From contig WOUQ01000001.1 in the NCBI GenBank assembly GCA_009772925.1, positions 248,001 to 312,000 on the forward strand: a stretch of DNA of 64,000 bases, read 5' to 3'. Origin of the DNA: a bacterium (GTDB lineage Bacteria > Pseudomonadota > Gammaproteobacteria > Burkholderiales > Thiobacillaceae). Both the position numbers and the translations under genes were made by a program. The notes beneath the pieces were generated by a model. It had not been told where the DNA came from and did not search any database. It worked only from the letters and a program-made list of their open reading frames with translations. Below are positions 1 through 9,816 of the stretch, piece after piece; the stretch's first letter is position 1, and each line of letters begins with the position of its first letter.

Positions 1-934
1 CCAGGCCGCGATAGCGTTGCTCGCTGGCGCTGAGTCCTTCCTCAAACAGGCGACGGCGTCCGATTTCTTCCAACAGGCGGGCATTGGCTGCGCTGAGTTC
101 GGCGGTGCGCGCCGCCACCGCACGCTCCAGTTCTTCGCGGTGCGACTCGGCCGCCTGTTTCAGGCGCCACTCCTCGGTGACGTCGCGGGCGGTGCCGAGC
201 AGGGCCGTAGCGCGGCCTTCGACATCCCGCCGTGCGTGGCCGCGCAGGCGCAGCACGCGTTTGCTGCCGTCGGCGCGCACTTGTCGAACGTCGATATCGC
301 CCGGGTCGTCACCGGCCAGGAGGACTTCCACCGCCGCCAGCATCTTGGGGCGATCATCGGCATGCGCCATCTCCTGGAAGGTCGCGAAACGGGGTTCGAA
401 GCCACCGGGCGTCAGCCCCAGCAGGCGCAGCAGTTCCGCCGACAGCTCCACCCGATCCAGCGTCAGATCCCAGTACCAACTTCCCATCTGCGCCACGGTC
501 TGGGCTTCCGCCAGGTTCGCCTCGCTTGCCTTGAGGCGGCGTAACAGCGTGTGACGGTCGAGCGCCAGTTCGATGGCGCGGCGCAACTCGTGTTCGTCAT
601 AGGGTTTGTGCAGGTAGCCAAGAGGCGAGGTGGCGCGCGCGCGCGCATACAGCTCCTCTTCGGCATAGGCGGTCAGGTACAGCACCGCGATGTCCTGGCG
701 TTGCACCAGGAGGGTGGCGGTTTCGATGCCGTCCTGGCCACCCGGCAACACGATATCCATGATCACCAGGTCGGGCTGGCCGGACTGCGCCAGACGTATC
801 GCTTCCTCGCCACCGCCGGCGATGCCGATGACCTGGTGGCCGGCCTCGCGCAGTTGGGCGGCGAGCAGGCGCGCGAGGTCGGCATCGTCCTCGACGATGA
901 GAATGCGGGCGGGGTTGGCGGTATGACAGGTCAT
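1..934 (-). CDS. Response regulator with PAS domain (3' end beyond window)
   Basis: The minus strand is open from ATG at 934 to the window edge, about 311 codons, so the C-terminus is missing. Residues 9-125 form a receiver domain with the acidic pair EDD near residue 15, the phospho-acceptor Asp in VIMDIVLPGG, and HKPYDEHEL with the conserved Lys. A PAS/PAC domain follows (MGSWYWDL, then GTARDVTEEWRLKQ), then a coiled coil (AAESHREELERAV) and what looks like the start of a second sensor module. The missing part could be a kinase, a GGDEF domain or another output. It reads away from the globin-coupled gene, with a 224-bp spacer that could hold divergent promoters. The receiver and PAS calls are direct; the output is unknown. 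Confidence 0.8.
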   Translation of the reverse strand, partial: MTCHTANPARILIVEDDADLARLLAAQLREAGHQVIGIAGGGEEAIRLAQSGQPDLVIMDIVLPGGQDGIETATLLVQRQDIAVLYLTAYAEEELYARARATSPLGYLHKPYDEHELRRAIELALDRHTLLRRLKASEANLAEAQTVAQMGSWYWDLTLDRVELSAELLRLLGLTPGGFEPRFATFQEMAHADDRPKMLAAVEVLLAGDDPGDIDVRQVRADGSKRVLRLRGHARRDVEGRATALLGTARDVTEEWRLKQAAESHREELERAVAARTAELSAANARLLEEIGRRRLFEEGLSASEQRYRGL

Positions 935-1026
935 CGTGGGTACAGACGGTTATCGCTGGGCGATCTCCAGATTCAATACGAAGCCGACGGCAAGAATAGC
1001 CGACAGATTGGTCATGAATTGCGCGC

Positions 1027-1055
1027 TTGTAAATCCTGTACGAATTGTCTAGCAT
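1027..1055 (+). promoter_or_regulatory. Weak candidate sigma70 promoter
   Basis: TTGTAA at 1027-1032 and TAGCAT at 1050-1055 are separated by 17 bp, each matching 4 of 6 consensus bases. They lie about 100 bp upstream of the globin-coupled GGDEF-EAL gene, in an AT-richer part of the divergent spacer. This is only a positional candidate. Confidence 0.3.
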
Positions 1056-1158
1056 GCCGACGCATCGCCAACCCGGACCTCGTTGGCGCTTTCCCATCGG
1101 CATCAGGAGAGCACATGAGCGTTCGGGTTGTTGCTTTATCGGCAGGGCAGGGCGAAAC

Positions 1159-4100
1159 ATGAAGGCGCCCGGCGCACCCACGAGCGGTACGACGCCATCC
1201 AACGTCTTTGACGCGGAAGAGGTCGCCGAGCGCAAAGCCTTTCTCGAATTCGGCCCGCGGGATGGCGAACGCCTGCTCGCCCTGCATGAGCGCATCGAAC
1301 CCGCGCGCGGCGCCTTCACCGAGTCGTTCTACAGTCATATCCTCACTTTCGAGCCGATGCGCCGGCTGATGCCGGATGACCAATCCCTGCGGCGATTGCG
1401 TGGTGCCCAGTCCGCCTATTTCAGTCAGTTGACCGCCGGCGATTATGGCGAGACCTATGTCGCCAATCGCCTGCAGGTCGGCCAGATGCACCAGCGCATC
1501 GGCCTGGCGCCGAAGTGGTACATCGGCGCCTATCGTAAATACCTGTCCGGGCTGATGCCGCTGGTGTGGGCAGAATGCGATGGCGACGTCGAGCACTTTC
1601 TTGCCAGCTACGACTCCCTGCTGAAGATCGTGCTGTTCGACATGGGTCTGGCGCTGGACAGCTATTTCCAGGCCGAGCACCGGCAGTTGCAGGAAATGAA
1701 GGATTACGCCGACCGGGTGATCTGCAGCATGCCCAGCGGCCTCATGGTGCTGGACGCCGGCTTGCGGCTGCGCACCATCAATCTGGCGGCGCGCGACATG
1801 CTGGGTTTGCTGGAGCTGGATGATCTGCAGGGACGCGCATTGGACGGCCTGCTGCCCAACCCCGCCTTGCTCGAACTGGCACGCGAAGTTTTGCATATGC
1901 GGCAGGCGTCGCGCTCGCTGGTTGTCGGTCCGTTGCCGGAACTGGCGGGCCGCATCCTGTCCTTGACTTTGTCCGCCAGTACGATCGAGGAAACGCCGGT
2001 GCTCATCGTGCAGATCGAGGACGAAACCGAAAGCGTGCGCGCCGAAGCCTATCTGGCGCGCTTCCGCGCCGCGCTGGATGCCACCGATGACGCCATCTTC
2101 CTGATCGACCGCGCGCGCATGCGCTTCGTCGATGTCAATGAAACCGCTTGCAGCCAACTCGGTTATTCCCGCAGCGAGTTGCTGACCATGGGGCCGCAAG
2201 ACATCAAACCCCTGCTGACCGAAGCGGAACTGGCGGCGCGCTTCGATCGCGTGCGCGGCGAGGCGGGCGGTGTCGGTCGCCTGGAAACGCTGCATCAACG
2301 CCATGATGGCTCAACCTTCCCGGTGGAACTGAGCCTGCATGGGTTCATCTCCGAGGGCCGCAAGATGCTGGTGGCGGTGGCGCGCGACATCAGCCAGCGC
2401 AAACAGGCCGAAGCCGCACTGAAGGAGAGCGAGGAGCGTTTCCGCGCCACCTTCCAGCAGGCCGCCGTGGGCATCGCGCATATCGCGCCGGACGGGCGCT
2501 GGCTGCGCGTGAACGACAAGCTCTGCGCGATCGTCGAGCACCCTCGTGAAGAATTGCTGCGCCAGGATTTCCAGGCCATTACCCATACCGAGGATCTGGC
2601 GCGTGAGCTGGCCCTGATGCGTCAGGCCATGGATGGCGAGAGCGACAGCTACCGTCTGGAGAAACGCTTTCTGCGCGCTGATGGCAAGCCGGTATGGACC
2701 GGCGTCACCGTCTCGCTGGCGCGCACGCCGTCCGGACAGCCCAAGTATTTCATCGCGGTGATCGAGGACATTTCCGCGCGCAAGAACACCGAGGAATCCC
2801 TGCGCCTGGCGCAGCGCGCCCTGGAGGCCAGCGGCAACGGCATCGTCATCACCGATTGTCGTCAACCCGACAATCCCATCGTCTACGTCAATCCGGCCTT
2901 CGAGCGCATCACCGGCTACAGCGCGGCCGAGGCGCTGGGCCGCAATTGCCGCTTCCTGCATGGCGAAGATCACAGCCAGGCCGGCACCCGCGCCCTGGGC
3001 GAGGCGGTGGCGAACACGCGCGAAGCCAAGGTGGTGGTGCGCAATTACCGCAAGGATGGCCGCCTGTTCTGGAACGAACTGCTGATCGCGCCGGTGCGCG
3101 CCGAGGACGGCAGCGTCACCCACTTCGTCGGTGTGCAGAACGACATCAGCGAGCAGAAGCAGGCGGAGGAAAGCCTGCTGCATATGGCCACCCATGACGC
3201 GCTGACCGGCCTGCCCAATCGCAACCTGTTGCAGGACCGCATCGCCCAGGCCATCGGCTATGCCGACCGCCTGCGGCACGAGGTGGCGATCCTGTTCATC
3301 GACATCGACCGCTTCAAGAACATCAACGACAGCCTCGGCCATACCGTCGGCGATACGCTCATCACCACCCTGGCGCAACGCCTGCGCGGCGCGGTGCGCG
3401 CGGTCGACACGGTGGCGCGCGTGGGCGGCGACGAGTTCGTCGTGGTGCTGACCGATATCCAGCACGAGGCGGACGTCAACCAGGTCATCTCCGGCCTGGT
3501 GGCCTCCATCAGCCAGCCAGTGCCGGTGGACGGCCATGCGCTGACGGTGACCGCCAGCATCGGCGTCAGCCTGTATCCACACGACGGCCGGGATGTCACC
3601 AGCCTGCTGAAGAACGCCGATACCGCCATGTATCGCGCCAAGGATGCGGGCCGCAACAGTTACCGGTTCTACACCCAGGAGATGAACGCCGACGCGGTGG
3701 CGCGGCTGCGCCTGGAGAGCGACCTGCGCAACGCCATCCAGGGCGAGGAATTGCTGGTGTACTACCAGCCGCAGGTGGATGTCGAAAGCGGCCACATCGT
3801 CGCGGCGGAGGCGCTGCTGCGCTGGCGGCATCCCAGTCATGGCCTGGTGTCCCCGGCCGAATTCATTCCGCTGGCGGAAGAAACCGGCCTCATCGTGCCC
3901 ATCGGCGAGTGGGTGTTGCGCCAGGTCTGCGCGCAGATCCGGGCCTGGCGCGAGGCCGCCCTGCCCGAGGTACGCGTCGCGGTCAATCTGTCGCCGCGCC
4001 AGTTCCGCCAGCCCAACCTGGTCGAGATGATCGTCGGCGCCGTGCGTGACTATGAGTTGCCGGCTAGTTGCCTGGAGCTGGAGATCACCGAGGGCAGCCT

Positions 4101-4512
4101 GATGCACAACCCGGAGGAAGCCGAGCGGCTGTTGACCGAATTGGCGCACCATGGCTTTGATCTGTCGGTGGATGACTTCGGCACTGGCTATTCCAGCCTG
4201 GCCTATCTCAAGCGTTTTCCGCTGCATGCGCTGAAGATCGACCGCTCCTTCGTCAGCGACATCGAAACCAATCGCGAAAGCGCGGCCATCGCCGCCGGCG
4301 TCATCGCCCTGGCACACAGCCTGAACCTGAAAGTTGTGGCGGAGGGTGTGGAACAGCAAGGGCAGGCGGCGTATCTGCGCGCGCAGCGCTGCGACTTCAT
4401 TCAGGGCTATCTATATGGCCGGCCGATGCCGGCTGAAGAGTTCACTGCAAGGGTGGAAACACAGGCATGTCCGACCTCATCGATACCCCAGAGCCACACG
4501 ATACGCTCCTGA
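1159..4512 (+). CDS. Globin-coupled sensor with PAS domains, GGDEF and EAL (bifunctional c-di-GMP protein)
   Basis: 1117 aa, soluble. Residues about 20-170 match the globin-coupled sensor fold: the stretch VGQMHQRIGLAPKWYIGAY carries the proximal heme His at H111. PAS domains follow, roughly 180-300, 315-430, 435-560 and 565-690, several ending in a PAC motif such as VARDISQRKQAE. The GGDEF domain has an intact active site (GGDEF, 756-760) and an RxxD inhibitory site (RAVD) five residues before it. The EAL domain has E884-A885-L886, DDFGTGYSS and VAEGVE, so both synthesis and hydrolysis of c-di-GMP look possible. I chose ATG 1159 because a purine-rich AGGGCG precedes it and the globin fold starts soon after; an in-frame start at 1045 adds a low-complexity extension. 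Heme-bound O2 probably sets the net activity. Confidence 0.93.
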   Translation: MKAPGAPTSGTTPSNVFDAEEVAERKAFLEFGPRDGERLLALHERIEPARGAFTESFYSHILTFEPMRRLMPDDQSLRRLRGAQSAYFSQLTAGDYGETYVANRLQVGQMHQRIGLAPKWYIGAYRKYLSGLMPLVWAECDGDVEHFLASYDSLLKIVLFDMGLALDSYFQAEHRQLQEMKDYADRVICSMPSGLMVLDAGLRLRTINLAARDMLGLLELDDLQGRALDGLLPNPALLELAREVLHMRQASRSLVVGPLPELAGRILSLTLSASTIEETPVLIVQIEDETESVRAEAYLARFRAALDATDDAIFLIDRARMRFVDVNETACSQLGYSRSELLTMGPQDIKPLLTEAELAARFDRVRGEAGGVGRLETLHQRHDGSTFPVELSLHGFISEGRKMLVAVARDISQRKQAEAALKESEERFRATFQQAAVGIAHIAPDGRWLRVNDKLCAIVEHPREELLRQDFQAITHTEDLARELALMRQAMDGESDSYRLEKRFLRADGKPVWTGVTVSLARTPSGQPKYFIAVIEDISARKNTEESLRLAQRALEASGNGIVITDCRQPDNPIVYVNPAFERITGYSAAEALGRNCRFLHGEDHSQAGTRALGEAVANTREAKVVVRNYRKDGRLFWNELLIAPVRAEDGSVTHFVGVQNDISEQKQAEESLLHMATHDALTGLPNRNLLQDRIAQAIGYADRLRHEVAILFIDIDRFKNINDSLGHTVGDTLITTLAQRLRGAVRAVDTVARVGGDEFVVVLTDIQHEADVNQVISGLVASISQPVPVDGHALTVTASIGVSLYPHDGRDVTSLLKNADTAMYRAKDAGRNSYRFYTQEMNADAVARLRLESDLRNAIQGEELLVYYQPQVDVESGHIVAAEALLRWRHPSHGLVSPAEFIPLAEETGLIVPIGEWVLRQVCAQIRAWREAALPEVRVAVNLSPRQFRQPNLVEMIVGAVRDYELPASCLELEITEGSLMHNPEEAERLLTELAHHGFDLSVDDFGTGYSSLAYLKRFPLHALKIDRSFVSDIETNRESAAIAAGVIALAHSLNLKVVAEGVEQQGQAAYLRAQRCDFIQGYLYGRPMPAEEFTARVETQACPTSSIPQSHTIRS

Positions 4513-5297
4513 TCGTCGACGACGAGGCCAACATCCTCGCCGCCCTCGCGCGCCTGTTCCGTCGTGACGGCTATGCGCTGCTGCGCGCCACGAGTGGCCG
4601 GGAAGCGCTCGCGCTGCTCGCCACCCATGAGGTGGGCGTCATCCTCACCGACCAGCGCATGCCGGACATGAGCGGCGTGCAGTTTCTCGCCAAGGCGCGC
4701 GAACGCTGGCCGGACAGCGTGCGCATCATGCTCAGCGGTTACACGGAACTCTCCAGCGTGACGGAGTCGGTCAACCAGGGCGCGATCTACAAATTCCTGA
4801 CCAAGCCGTGGGACGACGAACCCCTGCGACAAACCGTGCGCGAGGCGTTTCAGCTGCATCGCGTGACGCGCGAAAACACCCGGCTCAACGCCGCCCTGCG
4901 CGAAGCCAATGCGGCGCTGACGCTATGGAACCAGGAACTGGAGCAGAGGGTGGCGGAAAAAACCCGTGAAGCGTTGCGCCATCTGCATGTGCTGCGCGCC
5001 GCCCAGGAAGTCGTCGCCCACTTGCCGCTGCCGGTGTTCGGCATCGATTGCGATGGCTGTCTGGTCATGGCCAACCAGGCCGCCGCGCGTCTCTTGCCGG
5101 GCGCCTCCGCCCGGCTCGGTGAAACCGCCGACGAACTCCTGCCCACCACGCTATTCAGCAGCATGCTGGACGCGGCGGGCAAGGGTCGGGGCCGGCTCGC
5201 GGATGGCCGCGGGATCCGCTTCTGGCGCTACCCCCTCGGTGGGGCGTCGGCATCGATTGGCACCGCCTTGGTGATTGAACATGTCGAACCTGAGTGA
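4467..5297 (+). CDS. Response regulator: receiver plus PAS-like domain
   Basis: 276 aa. The receiver (about 12-130) has DDE near residue 19, phospho-acceptor D62 in ILTDQRMPDMSG, and the FLTKPWDDE signature typical of RpfG-type receivers. A coiled coil (about 135-170) leads to a single PAS-like domain (about 172-250), with no recognised effector. The start overlaps the end of the GGDEF-EAL gene by 46 bp, so the two are probably translationally coupled. The absence of an output domain suggests it acts through protein contact, perhaps with the downstream HDOD protein. No other start exists close by in this frame. Confidence 0.88.
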   Translation: MSDLIDTPEPHDTLLIVDDEANILAALARLFRRDGYALLRATSGREALALLATHEVGVILTDQRMPDMSGVQFLAKARERWPDSVRIMLSGYTELSSVTESVNQGAIYKFLTKPWDDEPLRQTVREAFQLHRVTRENTRLNAALREANAALTLWNQELEQRVAEKTREALRHLHVLRAAQEVVAHLPLPVFGIDCDGCLVMANQAAARLLPGASARLGETADELLPTTLFSSMLDAAGKGRGRLADGRGIRFWRYPLGGASASIGTALVIEHVEPE

Positions 5298-6120
5298 ACA
5301 TACGGTGGCCATGACCGCGGTGCCGACCGTGGATGAAATCTTTCGTGGCCTGCACACCCTGCCCGGTCTTTCACCCGCCATAGAGACCATCCTGCCGCGC
5401 CTGGCGGATGACGATTTCGAAGCCGCCGAGCTTTGCCGCATGTTGGCGCGGGATCCCCTGCTGGCCGCGCGGGTGTTGCGGCTGGCGAATTCGCCCTTTT
5501 TTGGCTTGCCCAGACAGGTGGGCAGCCTGCAGGAAGCCGTCATGGTGCTGGGCACCAGCAATCTGCGCGGCCTGGTGCTATCCACCGGCTTGATCGCCGC
5601 ATTCGCCGATGCCGGGGCCACCACGCGCAGTCTCGCCACCGCCGCCGCCGCCGGCGTCCTGGCGCGCACACTGCGGCGCGACGCCGGGCTTGCCTTCACC
5701 ACCGGGCTGCTGCACAACCTGGGGGAACTGCTGCTGGGGCACTTCGCGGCGGCGCGTTGGCAGACCCTGGAAGGCACCGCGGACGAAACCGAGCCCGAGC
5801 GTCTGGAAAGGGAACGGCAGGCATTCGGCTATGACAATTGCGCGCTGGCGGCGGAGATCGCTCGCCAGTGGCGCTTCCCGAGGGAGCTGCAGAACGCCTT
5901 GCGCCAGCACCGCCACCCGTCCGACGATCCCGTCGAGCCACTGGCCGACCTCGTGCACGTGGCCTGGGCCATACAAAGCGGTGACGCGGCGCCGGCACGC
6001 ACCCCGCTGACGCCGACGGTGCTCAGCCGTCTCGGCCTGGACAACGCGGTCGGTGCCGAGGCACTGGACGCCGCCAGCCGCGCCGCGGACGAAAGCCGTC
6101 TGGCGCTGAGGGGGGCATGA
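5281..6120 (+). CDS. HDOD domain protein
   Basis: 279 aa. An HDOD domain (HD-related output domain without phosphodiesterase activity) covers residues about 15-210: LPGLSPAIETIL, RDPLLAARVLRLANSPFF, VMVLGTSNLRGLVL and TGLLHNLGELLLG are its conserved blocks. HDOD proteins usually act as adaptors in signalling or stress responses. The preceding receiver gene ends at 5297, so the two overlap by 17 bp and are probably coupled. ATG 5281 is preferred over a TTG two codons upstream. No membrane segment or signal peptide is seen. Confidence 0.88.
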   Translation: MSNLSEHTVAMTAVPTVDEIFRGLHTLPGLSPAIETILPRLADDDFEAAELCRMLARDPLLAARVLRLANSPFFGLPRQVGSLQEAVMVLGTSNLRGLVLSTGLIAAFADAGATTRSLATAAAAGVLARTLRRDAGLAFTTGLLHNLGELLLGHFAAARWQTLEGTADETEPERLERERQAFGYDNCALAAEIARQWRFPRELQNALRQHRHPSDDPVEPLADLVHVAWAIQSGDAAPARTPLTPTVLSRLGLDNAVGAEALDAASRAADESRLALRGA

Positions 6121-6121
6121 C

Positions 6122-6394
6122 TTGAGCTGGATATGGAACCGCCATCCACGTCGCGATGAGTTGCGCCCGCTCGCCGTGCAACGCTCACAGAGCGCATGGG
6201 GCGACTATTTCCTGGTGTGGGACGGCGAGGTGGTGGACATCGATTTTTTCGAAATCCCGAGCGGGACGGAGGACACGAAGCCGCATAGCGGCTACTGGCA
6301 TAGAACCGGAGTGCGCGCATGGCAGCCCCTGCCTGCACCCCCCAACAATGAAGAGGAGGAAGAACATCATGGTGCATCATGGCGAGGTCGATGA
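6122..6394 (+). CDS. Small hypothetical protein between HDOD and kinase genes
   Basis: 90 codons, start TTG at 6122 one base after the HDOD stop. A GGGGGG run at 6110-6115 gives Shine-Dalgarno spacing of 6, which is why I accept the TTG. The product is rich in Trp and acidic residues (WGDYFLVWDGEVVDIDFF, then a tail with EEEEE). Its last 26 bases overlap the start of the next kinase, and its final codons contain that kinase's AGGAGG ribosome site. I recognise no family. It could be a leader that couples translation of the kinase, or a real small adaptor. The C-terminal tail may be only a by-product of the overlapping Shine-Dalgarno sequence. Confidence 0.5.
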   Translation: MSWIWNRHPRRDELRPLAVQRSQSAWGDYFLVWDGEVVDIDFFEIPSGTEDTKPHSGYWHRTGVRAWQPLPAPPNNEEEEEHHGASWRGR

Positions 6395-7700
6395 TACGAG
6401 GGCGAAGCCCACAATGCCGCTGCAGGCGCCCGGGCGGGCCGGCGGCAAGTGTGACAAGGCCTGGCTGGAATGCATATTCGATGCCATGCCGGCTCCCATC
6501 GCCGTGCTTGACGCGGGCGGCCGGATCATTTCCGTGAACCATGCCTGGCGCGGCTTCACGGAACTGAACGTGGCCAATGCGCAGGTCTGCGCGCCGGGAG
6601 AGAACTACCTGGAGGTGCTGCGCGCCGCGGCCGAACACGGCGACGGCGGCGCGGCGCATGCCCTGGTGGCGCTGACGGCGGCACTGCGGGGCGAGAAACC
6701 CCGCTTCGAACTGGAATACCCTTGCCATGGCGCGCGCCAGGACGACTGGTTCCTGCTAAAAGCTGCTCCCCTGTCCGGTCAGGGCGGTTGCGTGGTCATG
6801 TATGTCGACATCAGCGAGCGCAAACGGGCGGAACAGGAACAGGCGCGACAGGCGGGCGAACTGCGCGAGGCCTACGACGCGCTGCGACATGCCCGTGAAC
6901 AACTGACGCATGCAGAGAAGATGGCCTCCATCGGCCAACTCGCCGCCGGCGTCGCGCACGAGATCAACAACCCCATCGGCTATCTGCATTCCAACCTGGG
7001 CACCCTGGGGCAGTACGTCCAGGACGTGCTGGCCGTGGTCGCCGCGTTCGAGCGGGTCGTGGAAGGAGTGGCCACTCCTGCGTGCCGCGCCGGGCTGGAA
7101 CAGGCCAAGCGGGAGACGGACTTCGCCTTCCTGCTGGAGGACATTCCCAAGCTGCTGGAGGAATCCCAGGAAGGCATCCAGCGCGTGCGCAAGATCGTGC
7201 AGGATCTGAAGGATTTCGCCCACGCCGGCGACAACGAGGACTGGCAATGGCAAGACCTCCGCCACTGCCTGAAACGCACCCTCAACATCGTCCACAACGA
7301 GCTCAAGTACAAGGCCGAGGTGCATCTGGAGTGCGAGGACATCCCGGAAATCCGCTGCCTGCCCGGCCAGCTCAACCAGGTGATCATGAATCTGCTCGTC
7401 AACGCGGCGCATGCCATCGAAACCAAGGGGGTGGTGCGGGTGCGGGCCTGGCGGGAAGCGGAATGGGTGTGGGTGGCGATCTCGGATACCGGTTGCGGCA
7501 TTCCACAGGAGGTCATCGACCGCATCTTCGATCCGTTCTTTACCACCAAACCGGTGGGCAAGGGGACCGGCCTGGGCCTTTCGATTTCCTACGGCATCGT
7601 GAAAAAACATGGTGGCCGCATCGAGGTGGAAAGCCAGGTCGGCCAGGGCACCACCTTCCGCGTCGGCTTGCCCATCGAAGGGCCGGAAGATGCCGAGTAG
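6369..7700 (+). CDS. PAS sensor histidine kinase (soluble)
   Basis: 443 aa. ATG 6369 follows AGGAGG at 8-9 bp, a strong site. PAS domain about 28-150 ([17 protein letters not shown], ending [11 protein letters not shown]), a coiled coil, then a dimerisation region with phospho-acceptor H197 in [16 protein letters not shown]. The catalytic domain has the N box [16 protein letters not shown], the G1 box DTGCGIP and the G2 box [13 protein letters not shown]. The AHEINNP box is the type found in NtrB/ZraS-like kinases. No transmembrane segments, so it senses a cytoplasmic cue. It overlaps the following kinase by 11 bp. The nearest separate receivers are the single-domain protein at 12.9 kb and the REC-HD-GYP protein at 14.9 kb; the pairing is inferred. 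Confidence 0.93.
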   Translation: MVHHGEVDDTRAKPTMPLQAPGRAGGKCDKAWLECIFDAMPAPIAVLDAGGRIISVNHAWRGFTELNVANAQVCAPGENYLEVLRAAAEHGDGGAAHALVALTAALRGEKPRFELEYPCHGARQDDWFLLKAAPLSGQGGCVVMYVDISERKRAEQEQARQAGELREAYDALRHAREQLTHAEKMASIGQLAAGVAHEINNPIGYLHSNLGTLGQYVQDVLAVVAAFERVVEGVATPACRAGLEQAKRETDFAFLLEDIPKLLEESQEGIQRVRKIVQDLKDFAHAGDNEDWQWQDLRHCLKRTLNIVHNELKYKAEVHLECEDIPEIRCLPGQLNQVIMNLLVNAAHAIETKGVVRVRAWREAEWVWVAISDTGCGIPQEVIDRIFDPFFTTKPVGKGTGLGLSISYGIVKKHGGRIEVESQVGQGTTFRVGLPIEGPEDAE

Positions 7701-9816
7701 CACGGGCACCACGGCTGCGACCGTCCCCCCGTCGCAGGCGGAGGACGTGGCCGATGTCGTCCTGAAAAGCTCGACGCGCCCCCTGCTGTTCGGCCTTGCG
7801 AGCATGCTGTTGCTGGTCGGCATCGGCATCGCGGTGGGCGTGTTCCAGTTGCGCCAGATGGCGCAGACGCTGGACGATGTGGTGCGCGAGGACGCCACCG
7901 CCATATCGGCCATCGTCACCATGATGCGCAGTGCGCGTGCCCGCCTGCTGCGCCTGAACGAGGCGCTGGAATTGAGCGATCCGTTCGAACGCGACGAAAA
8001 ACTGCTGGAGTTCGAACGCCTGGAAGGCGAGTTTGGTGGCGCGCGCCTGCGTCTGCTGGCCTTGCCCCTGAGCGCGCAGGAGCAGGCATTGCGCGAGCGC
8101 CAGGATGTTCTGCTGGGACAACTCATGGGGCATTTCGACTGGATCCTCGCGCTGGCCCGCGTGGACGAGCTGAATGCCGCCCGGGAATCCTTCAAGGCCG
8201 ACGCCATCCCGGCGCAAAGCGACATGCTGGATACCCTGATGCACTGGGTGGAACTGCGCCAGGTGCAGCAGGGTGCGCGCGCCGAGCAGGCGCGCGCGCG
8301 GCAACGCGACGCCGTCGGCATGATGCTGGGCGTGGGTCTGGTCGCGGTGCTGCTGGGCGGACTGGTGGCGGCGCTGGTGTATCGCTGGAACCGGCGCGCC
8401 ATCAGCCGTCTCACCGAGCAGCAGGCACGCTTGCGCGCGGCGCTGGCGGAACAGGCCATCCGCCAGCGCGCCCTGGATGAACACTCCATCGTCAGCATCA
8501 CCGATGCCGCCGGCAACATCACCTACGTCAACGACAAGTTCTGCCAGGTCAGCGGTTACCCGCGCGCGGAACTGCTTGGCGCCAACCATCGCATCGTCAA
8601 TGCCGGCCATCATCCGCCCGAGTTTTTCCAGAGCATGTGGCAAACCATCGCCACCGGCCACATCTGGCGGGGTGAGGTGAAGAACCGCGCCAAGAATGGC
8701 CGCCCCTACTGGGTGCAAACCACCATCCTGCCGATGCTCGATGAGCACGGCCTGCCCATGCGCTACATCTCGGTACGTACCGAGATCAGCCACATCATGG
8801 AGCTGGAGGAGAAGGTGCGCGAGGCCAACCTGATCCTGCAAAGCAACGTCATCGAGCGCACGCGCGAGCTGGAACAGGCCAAGCTGGAACTGGAGCGGGA
8901 ACTGGCCGATCGGGTACGCACCCAGGCCGAATTGCAGCGTAGCTACGATGAATTACAGACCCTGCACCACCAATTGCAGGAGACCCAGCAATACCTGATG
9001 CAGTCGGAAAAACTCGCCGCCGTCGGCCAGTTGGCGGCGGGCATGGCGCACGAGATCAACAACCCCATCGGCTTCGTCGCCTCCAATCTGAGCATGTTGA
9101 GCCGCTACCAGGACACCCTGGCCCAGTTGCTGGAGCGCTATCGTCAGGCCGAATCCGGACTCGCGGCGGCGGTGCGCGACGATCTGGCCGACCTGCGCCG
9201 CAAGGCGGATCTGGATTTCGTGCTGGAAGACGCGCGCGCGTTGCTGGCCGAATCCGGTTCCGGCGTCGAGCGGGTGCGCCAGATCGTGCAGGACCTGCGC
9301 GATTTCTCACGGGTGGACAGCAGCGGCGAATGGCAATGGAGCGACCTCAACCATGCCCTGGACAGCACCCTCAATCTGCTCGGCGAGCGCCTCTCCACGG
9401 CGGTGGAGGTGTGTCGCGAGTATGGCGAGCTGCCGCCGGTGCAGTGTCGGCCGGCCGAACTCAACCAGGTCTTCTTCAACCTGCTGAATAACGCGCTGCA
9501 GGCCATGCCCAACGGCGGCCGGCTGACCCTGCGCAGCGGGCATGAGGCTGAGCGGGTCTACGTCGAGATCGAAGATACCGGCATCGGCATTCCCGATACC
9601 GTGCGCCCGCGCATTTTCGAGCCCTTCTTCACGACGCGACCGGTCGGCCAGGGTGCCGGTCTGGGCCTGTCGCTGGCCTATGCCGTGGTGCAGCAGCACG
9701 GCGGCGAGATCGGCGTGCGTAGCCTGGTTGACATTGGCTCCGCGTTCCGTGTCAGCCTACCGGTAAGCCAGGCTGGCCAGGCCGCCGCGCATGTTTCAGC
9801 GGAATCGAGCGCATGA
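7690..9816 (+). CDS. Membrane sensor histidine kinase with periplasmic helical domain and PAS
   Basis: 708 aa. Two transmembrane helices (about 33-54 and 211-233) enclose a roughly 150-residue periplasmic domain rich in Arg, Glu and Leu, likely a four-helix bundle. A PAS domain follows (about 255-375: [36 protein letters not shown]), then a long coiled coil (about 380-440), then H454 in [12 protein letters not shown] and an ATPase domain ([35 protein letters not shown]). ATG 7690 overlaps the previous kinase stop and has a GGCCGG purine-poor ribosome site. It belongs to the same H-box class as the upstream kinase, so the two may be paralogues or form mixed dimers. Ligand unknown. Confidence 0.92.
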   Translation: MPSSTGTTAATVPPSQAEDVADVVLKSSTRPLLFGLASMLLLVGIGIAVGVFQLRQMAQTLDDVVREDATAISAIVTMMRSARARLLRLNEALELSDPFERDEKLLEFERLEGEFGGARLRLLALPLSAQEQALRERQDVLLGQLMGHFDWILALARVDELNAARESFKADAIPAQSDMLDTLMHWVELRQVQQGARAEQARARQRDAVGMMLGVGLVAVLLGGLVAALVYRWNRRAISRLTEQQARLRAALAEQAIRQRALDEHSIVSITDAAGNITYVNDKFCQVSGYPRAELLGANHRIVNAGHHPPEFFQSMWQTIATGHIWRGEVKNRAKNGRPYWVQTTILPMLDEHGLPMRYISVRTEISHIMELEEKVREANLILQSNVIERTRELEQAKLELERELADRVRTQAELQRSYDELQTLHHQLQETQQYLMQSEKLAAVGQLAAGMAHEINNPIGFVASNLSMLSRYQDTLAQLLERYRQAESGLAAAVRDDLADLRRKADLDFVLEDARALLAESGSGVERVRQIVQDLRDFSRVDSSGEWQWSDLNHALDSTLNLLGERLSTAVEVCREYGELPPVQCRPAELNQVFFNLLNNALQAMPNGGRLTLRSGHEAERVYVEIEDTGIGIPDTVRPRIFEPFFTTRPVGQGAGLGLSLAYAVVQQHGGEIGVRSLVDIGSAFRVSLPVSQAGQAAAHVSAESSA

